A stretch of DNA of 64,000 nt from an uncultured Flavobacteriales bacterium (GTDB lineage Bacteria; Bacteroidota; Bacteroidia; Flavobacteriales_G; Salibacteraceae), in contig CAJIZE010000015.1 of assembly GCA_905181855.1 (NCBI GenBank), forward strand, positions 18,058 through 82,057, read 5' to 3'. Numbering within the stretch: the first letter of the stretch is position 1; every line of letters starts with the position of its first letter. This document shows, in pieces, positions 35,909 to 44,961 of this stretch. The notes beneath the pieces were generated by a model. It was not told where the DNA came from. It did no database searches and saw only the letters and a program-made list of their open reading frames with translations. The position numbers and the translations under genes are program-made.

Positions 35909-36784
35909 CTAAATTTTTATACAAACCACTTGGTTTTTATATTTTAAATTAATCTTTGAATACTCATTCCATCCGGTTTTATTCAAACCATCTTTGTAAA
36001 ACAACTTCAGTTTCGCAAATTTCTTATCCAATTTTTCAACTTCTCCAAGTATAATCTGATGGTTCCCCACCCTTGGAATCAATTCAAAATCTCCCGAGTT
36101 ATTAACATAGATCTGCGATATCTGGGCATTCCAGAATTTATCAGCAGCTATAAATTTCGCTAACTCGTACAATCCCACGTATTGCTTGAAAGAACGGATA
36201 GAATCAATTTCTTCAGAGCGCAAATTCTCTATTTTATTCATGGAATTCAATAGGCCTTCAGTAAACTTATCAATACTCCACTTTTGATTCTTTGACAATC
36301 GATACAGTGAATAGTAGTCTGTATCTATGTTTCCGTTGGCTACAACCACTCTTGCAGTATAACTAAAAGATAAAGGCATTATGACTCCACTTTCATCCAA
36401 ATAGAAACTTTCTCCTTTCATATTGAAAATTCTAATCAACGGTTTACGCTGTTGAACGTCAACCCTTAATTCACCATTAATCGTGGTATAAACATCTGCA
36501 TTTTTCACAAATGGATTGTCCTTTAAAAAAGTCTCTATTTCTTGAATATCAATAGATTCTAACATCCTGTTACTATCAGCCTTGTAACCCAAATTATTAA
36601 GAATACCTAGGACATCATCTTCAAGAATAAAATAGTTATTGTGGACTCTATTTATTAGAATTTTAATATCCGTTATGGGGGTTTTACTTTGCTTAGCATT
36701 GGTAAACCCCAACACCACTAGCACGCCAATGAAAGCAGAGCTCCACCCTAATATATTTAACCATTTAATTACCGTAGCGTTCAT
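35909..36784 (-). CDS. ftsQ: Cell division protein FtsQ
   Basis: A 291-residue bitopic membrane protein: short cytoplasmic N-terminus, one transmembrane helix (about 10-28), then a periplasmic POTRA-like domain with ILINRVHNNYFILEDDVL and VDVQQRKPLIRIFN, followed by the FtsQ beta domain. FtsQ with FtsL and FtsB bridges the Z ring to the FtsWI synthase. Sequence similarity to proteobacterial FtsQ is low, and the call rests on domain layout plus position between murC and ftsA. It overlaps murC by 20 bases. Confidence 0.9.
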   Translation of the reverse strand: MNATVIKWLNILGWSSAFIGVLVVLGFTNAKQSKTPITDIKILINRVHNNYFILEDDVLGILNNLGYKADSNRMLESIDIQEIETFLKDNPFVKNADVYTTINGELRVDVQQRKPLIRIFNMKGESFYLDESGVIMPLSFSYTARVVVANGNIDTDYYSLYRLSKNQKWSIDKFTEGLLNSMNKIENLRSEEIDSIRSFKQYVGLYELAKFIAADKFWNAQISQIYVNNSGDFELIPRVGNHQIILGEVEKLDKKFAKLKLFYKDGLNKTGWNEYSKINLKYKNQVVCIKI

Positions 36785-38111
36785 CTATTGCAATTTTTAT
36801 TGGTTCAACAATTTGATCAATATCACCGGCTCCCATGGTCAATATTATTTCATTTGAATCTGTTGTTGCTTTTCTAATGGCCTCCGATTTTGAAACTACT
36901 TTTTTTGATGAAGATTTAATTTTATTTAAAAGCCATTCACTGGTTACGCCCTCCAATGAAAGTTCCCTTGCAGGGTAAATGTCAAGTAACAAAACTTCAT
37001 CTAAAACGCTTAAAGCAATCGCAAACTCATTTACAAAATCACGTGTTCTAGTATATAAATGAGGCTGAAATATTCCTGTTATTTTTCTTGAAGGATACAT
37101 TTCTTGAACTGAACCTAAAAATGCTATTAACTCCGTTGGATGATGTGCGTAATCATCAATGTAAATTTTTTGAGAATACTTGCAGTGTGTTTCAAAACGC
37201 CTCTTAATTCCTGCAAAAGACTTTAAGCCCCTAATTAACTGGGAAGCAGTGCCCCCAAGTTCAAGAAAAACCGCGGAGGCAACTGTAGCGTTTTCGACAT
37301 TGTGTCTACCCGCTATACCTAATTCGATATCAAAAACCTTACTGGCAGGTGTTTGAATATCAAAAAAGTACGAACCATTTTCAACTTTAATATTACTTGC
37401 TTTACAGTTTGCTTCACCCTTAATTGAATATGTCAAGCTCTTTTTCATATCTATTTCAGCTGATGAATTAACCCATGATTTTGATTCAGCAAGTGCAACA
37501 AATTGCCCAAAGGTTTCTTCTATATCTTTCTTTCCTGAATATATATCCAAGTGGTCCTGATCAGTAGATGTAAGAACGGTATAAGCAGGTTTTAGCCTTA
37601 AAAAAGATCGATCAAATTCATCCGCTTCTATAACCTGAATTTCAGGTTTATCTGACAAAATTAAATTTGAATTATAGTTTGATGAAACTCCACCAATGAA
37701 TGCGTTTACTTTAAAGTTTGATGCCTTTAGTAAATGAGCCAACATACACGTAACCGTAGTCTTACCATGTGTTCCCCCAACGGCAATGGTTGGATACATT
37801 GCGCTAATTTCACCTAAAACCTCAGCTCTTTTTTTACAATTGTATTGATACTTTAAAGCAAATTTTAACTCCATATTTTCTTTTGGAATAGCTGGCGTAT
37901 AAACAACCAAATCTGAAGCATTAAGGTGTCCTTCATCTTCATTATAATAAACAACTATTCCTTCCGACGCTAGCGTTTTAGTTAATGGAGTTTCGGTTTT
38001 ATCGTAACCACTTACTTTAATGTTATAATAATTAAAATAGCGAGCAAGCGCACTCATACCTATGCCACCGATGCCAATAAAATAAACACTATTTAAATTA
38101 TTCAGATTCAT
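36765..38111 (-). CDS. murC: UDP-N-acetylmuramate--L-alanine ligase MurC
   Basis: A 448-residue Mur ligase adding the first amino acid to UDP-MurNAc. The N domain has VYFIGIGGIGMSALARY (UDP-substrate binding), ATP binding is GGTHGKTT near 112-119, EADEFDRSF follows, and the C domain contains IDDYAHHPTELIAFL. All diagnostic motifs are present. It overlaps murG by four bases and ftsQ by 20, so expression is coupled. Confidence 0.98.
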   Translation of the reverse strand: MNLNNLNSVYFIGIGGIGMSALARYFNYYNIKVSGYDKTETPLTKTLASEGIVVYYNEDEGHLNASDLVVYTPAIPKENMELKFALKYQYNCKKRAEVLGEISAMYPTIAVGGTHGKTTVTCMLAHLLKASNFKVNAFIGGVSSNYNSNLILSDKPEIQVIEADEFDRSFLRLKPAYTVLTSTDQDHLDIYSGKKDIEETFGQFVALAESKSWVNSSAEIDMKKSLTYSIKGEANCKASNIKVENGSYFFDIQTPASKVFDIELGIAGRHNVENATVASAVFLELGGTASQLIRGLKSFAGIKRRFETHCKYSQKIYIDDYAHHPTELIAFLGSVQEMYPSRKITGIFQPHLYTRTRDFVNEFAIALSVLDEVLLLDIYPARELSLEGVTSEWLLNKIKSSSKKVVSKSEAIRKATTDSNEIILTMGAGDIDQIVEPIKIAIDERYGN

Positions 38112-39217
38112 TGTTTTATCAAGGCCAATACTTCTTTCGCAATTATTGTAGCCGAATTTTCTTTCGCCAGTTTTTCAATATTATTTGACAGCTCTTGCAG
38201 CTTCTCTTTATTTGCAAGTAACTGAATAGATTCTTTTACTAAATTTTGATTTGCTTGTGCATCAGTTACCATTAAAGCTGCTTCATTATTTACTAATGAC
38301 CTAGCATTTTTAGTTTGATGATCTTCGGCGGCGTGAGGAAACGGAACCAAAACACTAGGTTTCTTTGTTAAACACAACTCAGAAACTGCGATAGCACCTG
38401 CTCTTGAAATTACTAAATCTGCAACTGCATAAGCTAAATCCATTTCCTTTATAAACTGATGAACTTTTACTCCCTTGTCTGAAAAGGGCTTTGCCTCAAA
38501 ATTCATTTCTTCATAGGTGAATTCCCCTGTTTGCCATACCAACTGAATCCCATTTTCAATGAATTGCTTAAGTCCGTCCTTAATGGCAATATTAACCGCT
38601 CTTGCTCCTAGAGATCCACCAACCACCAATATGGTGGGCTTATCAGAATTTAACCCAAAGAATTTCAAAGCTTGTTCTCTTTTTCCTTTAATCTGTATTA
38701 CGTTCTGACGAACTGGATTACCCGTAAACACAATTTTATTAGCTGGAAAAAAGCTTTCCATATCTGGATATGCAACACAAATTTTTGCAGCATTTTTTGC
38801 AAGTAATTTATTAGTTATACCTGCATATGAATTTTGCTCTTGAATAACAGTTGGAATATTGCTTGCTCCTGCCATTTTAAGTACGGGTCCGCTCGCAAAC
38901 CCTCCTGTTCCAACTGCGACGTCAGGTTTAAATGCTTTTATGATTTTTCTAGCATTCCATAAGCTACTTATTACTTTAAATGGAAAACTTAAATTCTTTA
39001 ATGTCAAACTTCGTTGCAAACCGCTAATCCACAAACCTTTTATAGGATATCCGGCTTCAGGGACTTTTTCCATTTCCATTTTACCTTTAGCTCCAACAAA
39101 AAGAATCTCTGAATTAGGATTAATTGCTTTAATAGCATTTGCAATAGCAATTGCCGGAAAAATATGTCCCCCGGTGCCTCCACCACTAATAATTACTTTA
39201 GGCGATTGCGAACTCAT
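38108..39217 (-). CDS. murG: UDP-GlcNAc:lipid I transferase MurG
   Basis: About 369 residues from ATG 39217 (MSSQSPKVIISG); an ATG seven codons earlier at 39238 would deepen the overlap with ftsW from 20 to 41 bases. MurG makes lipid II on the cytoplasmic membrane face. GGTGGHIFPAIAIA is the first glycine-rich loop, VGGSLGARAVN the second, and ISRAGAIAVSELCLTKKPSVLVPFPHAAEDHQ (core SRAGAIAVSE and PHAAEDHQ) the donor site. Standard length and position in the dcw cluster. Confidence 0.97.
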   Translation of the reverse strand: MSSQSPKVIISGGGTGGHIFPAIAIANAIKAINPNSEILFVGAKGKMEMEKVPEAGYPIKGLWISGLQRSLTLKNLSFPFKVISSLWNARKIIKAFKPDVAVGTGGFASGPVLKMAGASNIPTVIQEQNSYAGITNKLLAKNAAKICVAYPDMESFFPANKIVFTGNPVRQNVIQIKGKREQALKFFGLNSDKPTILVVGGSLGARAVNIAIKDGLKQFIENGIQLVWQTGEFTYEEMNFEAKPFSDKGVKVHQFIKEMDLAYAVADLVISRAGAIAVSELCLTKKPSVLVPFPHAAEDHQTKNARSLVNNEAALMVTDAQANQNLVKESIQLLANKEKLQELSNNIEKLAKENSATIIAKEVLALIKQ

Positions 39218-40391
39218 TCTCTTTTGATTCAGGTTCAACTTCTTCTTTTACGGTTTTAGAATTCGATTTAGCATCAAACTCGCGGCTTACGGATAAAATA
39301 ATTCCAATGGCTATTGAAGTGAACCAAATGGAGGTTCCTCCCATACTTACAAAGGGCAATGGCTGACCAGTTACAGGCAGTAAATTAACTGCCACAGCCA
39401 TGTTGATTAGTCCTTGAAAAACCAATATAAATGATACGCCGACGACCAGAAGCGAGCCAAATGTTTTTTCTGTTCTCATTACAATCCGCATAGCTCTAAA
39501 AAAGAGCATGAGGTATAAAAAAAGTATTCCTAACCCACCTATTATCCCATACTCTTCAATTACAATTGCATAAATAAAATCAGAATAAGGATGTGGTAAA
39601 AAATTTCGTTGTGTACTGCCTCCTGGACCCTTACCTGTTAAGCCTCCGGTGGCAATAGCAATTTTAGCCTGCTCAACTTGGTAGTTTCCTTTCGTGTCCT
39701 GTTTCGAGAAATTCTCAATTCGTTTAACCCATGTTTCGGCCCTTGGAAATAAAGCGGGAGCATAGTTGGCAACTAACAATGAAAACAAAACCATAACAAT
39801 ACCTACAGAAGCCACACCTAACAAATGACGAATTGGGGTTCTGCCAATAAACATGAGTACCATACATGATGCAAACAATACGGCGGCGGTTGAAAAGTTT
39901 GCCGGAAATATTAACCCACAGACAATAAAAACTGGGATTATGATGGGTAAAAATCCTTTTGTGAAATCTTGAATTTCGTCTTGTTTAATAGAAAGCATCC
40001 TAGCAACATACATCACCAAAAAAAGCTTAGCTAAATCAGAAGTTTGAAAGGATTGATTAATCACCGGAATAGTTAACCATCTACTGGCATCGTTAATATT
40101 AGTGCCAACCAGAAGTGTTAGCAACAATAGTGGTATTGATATAATTACTCCAATTTTTGAGATTTTGGAGAAGTACGTGTATTTAATATTATGCGTAATA
40201 AAAATAATGACAAAACCTGACAAAAGGAAAAAGCCATGTCGAAATAAATAGCGTAAAGTATTACCCTCGTAATGCTTGTATGCTAAAGTAACAATAGAAC
40301 TATAAACAAGTAACATAGAAGCCAATGCTAATAATAATGTAATCATCCAAACAGCACGATCACCTTTTATGTATTTGTTTATTAACTCCAT
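39198..40391 (-). CDS. ftsW: Septal peptidoglycan polymerase FtsW
   Basis: A 397-residue SEDS-family membrane protein with about ten helices, the glycosyltransferase that polymerises lipid II at the septum with FtsI. Conserved SEDS segments include SRWLTIP, the ETWVKRIENF loop, YQVEQAKIAIATGGLTGKGPG and PVTGQPLPFVSMGGTS (the last is highly diagnostic). The acidic C-terminus ends in the cytoplasm. The ATG overlaps the stop of the MurD-like half gene by one base (TAATG), which suggests translational coupling of FtsW to that protein. Confidence 0.97.
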   Translation of the reverse strand: MELINKYIKGDRAVWMITLLLALASMLLVYSSIVTLAYKHYEGNTLRYLFRHGFFLLSGFVIIFITHNIKYTYFSKISKIGVIISIPLLLLTLLVGTNINDASRWLTIPVINQSFQTSDLAKLFLVMYVARMLSIKQDEIQDFTKGFLPIIIPVFIVCGLIFPANFSTAAVLFASCMVLMFIGRTPIRHLLGVASVGIVMVLFSLLVANYAPALFPRAETWVKRIENFSKQDTKGNYQVEQAKIAIATGGLTGKGPGGSTQRNFLPHPYSDFIYAIVIEEYGIIGGLGILFLYLMLFFRAMRIVMRTEKTFGSLLVVGVSFILVFQGLINMAVAVNLLPVTGQPLPFVSMGGTSIWFTSIAIGIILSVSREFDAKSNSKTVKEEVEPESKENEFAIA

Positions 40392-40897
40392 TATAAATTA
40401 TCCACCAAATTGGTAAAATCGTTTCCTCTTGATTGATAAGTATCTAATGTTTGATAACCTGGGCAGGCCGGTGAAAAAAGTACCGTATCTCCCTTTGTTG
40501 CCAACGAATTAGCAGCAGCCAATGCTTCGTTTAAAGAATGCAGCCTAATGGTGTTTTCAACCAACCCTTTGCAGCTCATTTGCAATGATTCGTTTACGGT
40601 TTCAGATAAATATATGATGTTCGATACTTTAGTTTTAAGAATTTGCTTAAGGCTAATAAAATCTTCCATCAATTGAAGATCAGAAGTAATCCAAACAACA
40701 TTGCCGTCGCATTGCTTGATAGTTTCGATACTCATTGTTGTGTTGGCCGATTTTGCATCGTTAACGAAATCAACATCATTTAAATTACGAACCAACTCCA
40801 TTCTAAAAGCTGAACTGTTAACGAACTCTAATGTCTGTTTACGAGCAGAAATTAAAGGGTTTTCAATCTTAACCGAAGTTTTTTTAATGCTTTCCAT
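40391..40897 (-). CDS. Stand-alone MurD-like C-terminal domain protein
   Basis: A 168-residue protein that resembles only the last third of MurD encoded just upstream. Residues about 31-168 parallel MurD 308-444: FRMELV/HRLEHV, DFVNDAKSANT/DYINDSKATNI, VVWITSD/IVWIVGG, SLNEALAAANSLATKGDTVLFSPAC/SMSEAVAYAYQSASKGESVLLSPAC, and YQSRGNDF/YEDRGRQF. The UDP-binding and ATPase domains are missing, and positions matching E. coli MurD Lys348 and Ser415 appear changed. It is probably not a ligase. It sits nine bases after murD and overlaps ftsW by one base. The open frame is intact, so it looks maintained rather than decaying. Confidence 0.8.
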   Translation of the reverse strand: MESIKKTSVKIENPLISARKQTLEFVNSSAFRMELVRNLNDVDFVNDAKSANTTMSIETIKQCDGNVVWITSDLQLMEDFISLKQILKTKVSNIIYLSETVNESLQMSCKGLVENTIRLHSLNEALAAANSLATKGDTVLFSPACPGYQTLDTYQSRGNDFTNLVDNL

Positions 40898-40906
40898 AAT
40901 TAAGTT

Positions 40907-42241
40907 TTAAAGTGACCTTACTGATTCTTTAAATTGACGACCTCTATCTTCGTAATTATCAAATAGGTCAAAGCTTGCGCAAGCAGGTGATAATAAAACA
41001 GACTCACCTTTACTTGCTGATTGATAAGCGTAAGCTACTGCTTCGCTCATTGATTTCGATTCGATAATAGTATCAACCACATCACCAAAGGCTTCCTTAA
41101 TTTTCTCGTTATCTAAGCCTAAGCAAATGATAGTTTTTACTTTTTGTTTTACAATTGGTAATAAAGTAGAGTAGTCGTTTCCTTTATCCACACCACCAAC
41201 TATCCAAACGATTGAAGATTGCATAGTTTCTAAAGCAAACCATGTTGAATTTATATTGGTTGCTTTTGAATCGTTAATGTAATCGATACCACTTACTGTT
41301 ACTACATGCTCAAGACGATGCTCAAGACTCTGGAAATCAGTTAATGAATCACGGATTACTTCTTTGCGGATATCAAGAATTCTACCGGTAATTCCTGACG
41401 CCATTGAATTGTAAATGTTGTGCTTTCCTTGTAGGGCTAAATTTTGAATTGACATAGTTAAAACTGTTTGGTGAACGTTTATATTTATATGATTACTTAT
41501 TATTTCTGCTCCTTTTTTTTGGGGTTTGGTTAGTGAAAAAGGAAATTGAACTGCTTTAGATTCATTAGTTAAAAGCTCCTTTGTAATTACTTCATCGTCC
41601 GAACAAAACACAAAGGCATCTTCTTCGGTTTGATTTTGAATAATTCTGAATTTGCTGTTGATGTAATTCTGGAACTTATACTCATATCTATCCAAATGAT
41701 CTTCAGTGATGTTCATTAAAATTGCAACATGCAACCTTGTTTTGAACATTCCATCAAGCTGAAAACTACTTAGTTCGATTACGTAATACTCATGTTCTTT
41801 TTCTGCAATTGAACCCGCAAAGCTTTTGCCAATGTTACCTACCAAAGCCACGTTGTAGTTGGCGTTTTTTAGTATGTGATAACACAACGAAGCCGTTGTA
41901 GTTTTCCCGTTTGAACCAGTTATACCTATCAGTTTTGCATTGGTATACCTAGCTGCAAACTCGATTTCAGAAATCACTTCAATTCCTTTTTGCTTTAACG
42001 ATTTAATTAATGGAATATGGTCAGGAATACCCGGACTTTTTACCACTGAATCAGCTTGCAGAATCTCAGTTTCAGAATGTTTATCTTCTTCGAATTTTAC
42101 CCCAATATTTATAAGAACTTCTTTATTCTCTTTACTAATTGTTCCTTTATCAGATACCAATACTTGCCAACCTTTTTTAGCTGCAAGTTTTGCTACTCCA
42201 ATTCCGCTTTCGCCGGCGCCTAAAACCACTAGTTTTTTCAT
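40907..42241 (-). CDS. murD: UDP-N-acetylmuramoyl-L-alanine--D-glutamate ligase MurD
   Basis: A complete 444-residue Mur ligase. The N domain starts KKLVVLGAGESGIG, ATP binding is GITGSNGKTTT near 106-115, and ELSSFQLDG follows. The C domain (from about 300) has HRLEHV, DYINDSKATN, the GGVDKGNDYS loop with the lysine, and SPACASFDLFDNYEDRG. All substrate-binding segments are intact, in contrast to the half-length relative encoded next. It lies three bases after mraY. Confidence 0.98.
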   Translation of the reverse strand: MKKLVVLGAGESGIGVAKLAAKKGWQVLVSDKGTISKENKEVLINIGVKFEEDKHSETEILQADSVVKSPGIPDHIPLIKSLKQKGIEVISEIEFAARYTNAKLIGITGSNGKTTTASLCYHILKNANYNVALVGNIGKSFAGSIAEKEHEYYVIELSSFQLDGMFKTRLHVAILMNITEDHLDRYEYKFQNYINSKFRIIQNQTEEDAFVFCSDDEVITKELLTNESKAVQFPFSLTKPQKKGAEIISNHININVHQTVLTMSIQNLALQGKHNIYNSMASGITGRILDIRKEVIRDSLTDFQSLEHRLEHVVTVSGIDYINDSKATNINSTWFALETMQSSIVWIVGGVDKGNDYSTLLPIVKQKVKTIICLGLDNEKIKEAFGDVVDTIIESKSMSEAVAYAYQSASKGESVLLSPACASFDLFDNYEDRGRQFKESVRSL

Positions 42242-42244
42242 AAA

Positions 42245-43498
42245 CTATCTTAATTTCAGAGTAATGATTGTTAGTAGCGCTAATGCAACTCCTACAATCC
42301 AAAACCTTGAAACTATTTTTGATTCGTGAATACCTAATTTTTGATAATGATGATGTAATGGTGACATCAAAAAGACTCTTCGACCTTCGCCGAATTTCTT
42401 TTTGGTGTACTTGAAGTAACCAACCTGAATCATTACAGAAAGATTCTCTACTAAGAAGATTCCACATAGAATTGGAATCAATAGTTCTTTACGAATAGCT
42501 ATCGCGAAAACAGCGATAATTCCACCTAAAGCCAAACTACCTGTATCGCCCATAAATACTTGTGCAGGATAAGAGTTGTACCACAAAAACCCAACACATG
42601 AACCAACAAAGGCAGCCATAAAAATTACTAGCTCGCCAGAGCTTGGTATAAACATTATGTTTAGATAATCTGCAAAAACGTAGTTTCCAGAGAGGTACGC
42701 CAACACACCAAGAGTTAATCCAATAATGCCAGAGGTTCCTGTAGCTAAACCATCGATTCCATCAGTGATATTAGCACCATTTGACACTGCGGTTACAATT
42801 AAAATAACCATTGGAATGAAAACCAGCCAAGCGTATTTCGCGAAACCTGCTCCCAACCAAGCAATCAGCCATGCGTAATCAAACTCATTATTTTTAACAA
42901 ATGGTATTGTGGTTAATGTAGACTTAGCATCAACCCATGAGTAAGTGTCGCCGCTTTTATTGTCTGCTTGACTGTAAGTGATTTCTTCAACAGCCGATTC
43001 TTGAACTGCATGATAAACTTTTTGTTTTACTACAACATTGTCGTTAAAGTATAAGGTTGCTCCAGCTATTATCCCAATTCCAACTTGACCAATGATTTTA
43101 AATTTACCAGCTAATCCTTCTTTATTTTTCTTAAATACTTTTATATAGTCATCAATAAAGCCAATAGCTCCTAGCCATAAAGTAGTAACAATCATTAAAA
43201 TAATATAGGTATTGTGTAGCTTAGCAAAAAGAAGAGTTGGAATAAGAACCGCTGCTAAAATGATAACACCACCCATTGTAGGTGTTCCTTGTTTTTCAAT
43301 TTGACCTTTTAACCCTAAGTCACGAACGGTTTCACCTACTTGCTTGTTTCGCAAGAACTCGATTAACTTACCTCCAAATACTGCAGAAATCAGTAGTGAC
43401 AGTATCAAGGCCATAGCCGCTCTGAAAGAGATGTATTGAAACACACCGGCTCCTGGTATATCAAGCTCGTTTAAGTATTGAAATAAGTAGTATAGCAT
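42245..43498 (-). CDS. mraY: Phospho-MurNAc-pentapeptide transferase MraY
   Basis: A 417-residue polytopic enzyme that transfers phospho-MurNAc-pentapeptide to undecaprenyl phosphate, forming lipid I. Diagnostic segments are [20 protein letters not shown] (Mg2+-binding aspartates), [15 protein letters not shown] and the C-terminal [12 protein letters not shown]. It is longer than E. coli MraY (360) chiefly because of a hydrophilic insertion near residues 160-200 ([21 protein letters not shown]), as seen in many Bacteroidota. Its ATG overlaps the murE stop by one base. Confidence 0.98.
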   Translation of the reverse strand: MLYYLFQYLNELDIPGAGVFQYISFRAAMALILSLLISAVFGGKLIEFLRNKQVGETVRDLGLKGQIEKQGTPTMGGVIILAAVLIPTLLFAKLHNTYIILMIVTTLWLGAIGFIDDYIKVFKKNKEGLAGKFKIIGQVGIGIIAGATLYFNDNVVVKQKVYHAVQESAVEEITYSQADNKSGDTYSWVDAKSTLTTIPFVKNNEFDYAWLIAWLGAGFAKYAWLVFIPMVILIVTAVSNGANITDGIDGLATGTSGIIGLTLGVLAYLSGNYVFADYLNIMFIPSSGELVIFMAAFVGSCVGFLWYNSYPAQVFMGDTGSLALGGIIAVFAIAIRKELLIPILCGIFLVENLSVMIQVGYFKYTKKKFGEGRRVFLMSPLHHHYQKLGIHESKIVSRFWIVGVALALLTIITLKLR

Positions 43499-44961
43499 TA
43501 TGTAGTGATTTCAAAAAGATTAATAATTTCTTGCATGTCATCAAATGGGTGTTTAACTCCATTGATGTCTTGGTGTTTTTCATGGCCTTTACCTGCAATT
43601 AGAATTATATCTCCCGGAGCAGCATAACCTACCGCTGCTTTAATCGCCTGTTTTCTGTTTTCAATTGCTAGGGTTTTCACATAATCTTCTGACTCTACCC
43701 CTTTTTCCATTTCTTGAAGAATAGTTTGAGGGTCTTCAGTTCGAGGATTATCTGAAGTAAAAACAACTTTGTCTGATCGCTTACAGGCTATTTTAGCCAT
43801 TAATGGCCTTTTGTCTTTATCGCGGTCGCCGCCGCAGCCAACCACTGTAATCAGTCTACCTTGACCGCCTCTAATATCATTGATGGTGTCAAGCACATTT
43901 TTAAGTGCGTCAGGGGTATGAGCGTAATCTACTACAGCTACAATGTCATTTGTACTTTTAACAAAACTGAATCTACCCTCAACTGGTTTCAACTTTGATA
44001 AGTCAGTGAGTATTTCTAAGTCGTTTTGCTTTAAAAGCTTTGCCACAGCATAAACGGTAAGTAAATTATAAGCGTTAAAAGTCCCAACTAATTGGGTGTA
44101 AACTTCACTTCCATCAATACTTAGCACCAATCCATCAAAATGATTTTCCAGCACTTTACATCTAAAGTCAGCTAATGAGCGAACCGCGAAAGTGTATTGC
44201 TTAGAATTGGTATTCTGCAGCATAACTTCAGCATGAAAGTCATCGTTATTAACCAATGAAAAAGCTTCTGAAGAAAGTCCATCAAAAAATTTCTTTTTAG
44301 CTGTAATGTAGTTGTCGAACGTTTTATGATAATCCAAATGATCGTGGGTAATGTTGGTGAATACTCCACCTGTAAATTCTAGCCCTGCTATTCGATGCTG
44401 TTCAATTGCATGCGAACTAACTTCCATAAAACAGTAAGTACACCCAGCATCTACCATCCAAGACAATAGCTTGTTAAGCTGGATTGGGTCAGGGGTGGTA
44501 TGAGTGCTAACTATATCGTGATTGTGAATCTTGTTACCAATAGTTGATATTAATCCAACTTTGTAACCCAAAAACTTAAACAACTGATATAGCAAAGACG
44601 AAACGGTGGTTTTGCCATTTGTACCTGTAATGCCTACAAGTTTAAGGTTTTCTGAAGGTCGATTGTAAAAATTAGAGGCTATAAACCCTAAAGCACGTTG
44701 TGAATTTTTTACTTGAAGGTAGGTTACGTTATCCTTTAATTGGTCAGGCAATTGCTCACATACAATTGCAAGCGCTCCTTGCTCAATTGCTTTTAATATA
44801 AAAAGATGACCATCAACCTGGGTTCCATTTACAGCAATAAAAAGAGAAAAATTATTCGCTTCTCTTGAGTCAAAACAAATGTTGTCAATGGCAACATTTG
44901 TTGAACCAATAACTTGTTCAATACCTGACTTATATGCAATGTCTTTCAGCAGCTTTGTCAT
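43498..44961 (-). CDS. murE: UDP-MurNAc-tripeptide synthetase MurE, meso-DAP type
   Basis: A 487-residue Mur ligase adding the third residue of the stem peptide. ATP binding is [10 protein letters not shown] near 110-119; STHTTPDP and HDHLDYHKT follow. The C domain has [13 protein letters not shown] and DNPR at about 404-407, the motif that selects meso-diaminopimelate rather than lysine. This indicates ordinary Gram-negative peptidoglycan. It overlaps ftsI by four bases. Confidence 0.97.
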   Translation of the reverse strand: MTKLLKDIAYKSGIEQVIGSTNVAIDNICFDSREANNFSLFIAVNGTQVDGHLFILKAIEQGALAIVCEQLPDQLKDNVTYLQVKNSQRALGFIASNFYNRPSENLKLVGITGTNGKTTVSSLLYQLFKFLGYKVGLISTIGNKIHNHDIVSTHTTPDPIQLNKLLSWMVDAGCTYCFMEVSSHAIEQHRIAGLEFTGGVFTNITHDHLDYHKTFDNYITAKKKFFDGLSSEAFSLVNNDDFHAEVMLQNTNSKQYTFAVRSLADFRCKVLENHFDGLVLSIDGSEVYTQLVGTFNAYNLLTVYAVAKLLKQNDLEILTDLSKLKPVEGRFSFVKSTNDIVAVVDYAHTPDALKNVLDTINDIRGGQGRLITVVGCGGDRDKDKRPLMAKIACKRSDKVVFTSDNPRTEDPQTILQEMEKGVESEDYVKTLAIENRKQAIKAAVGYAAPGDIILIAGKGHEKHQDINGVKHPFDDMQEIINLFEITT

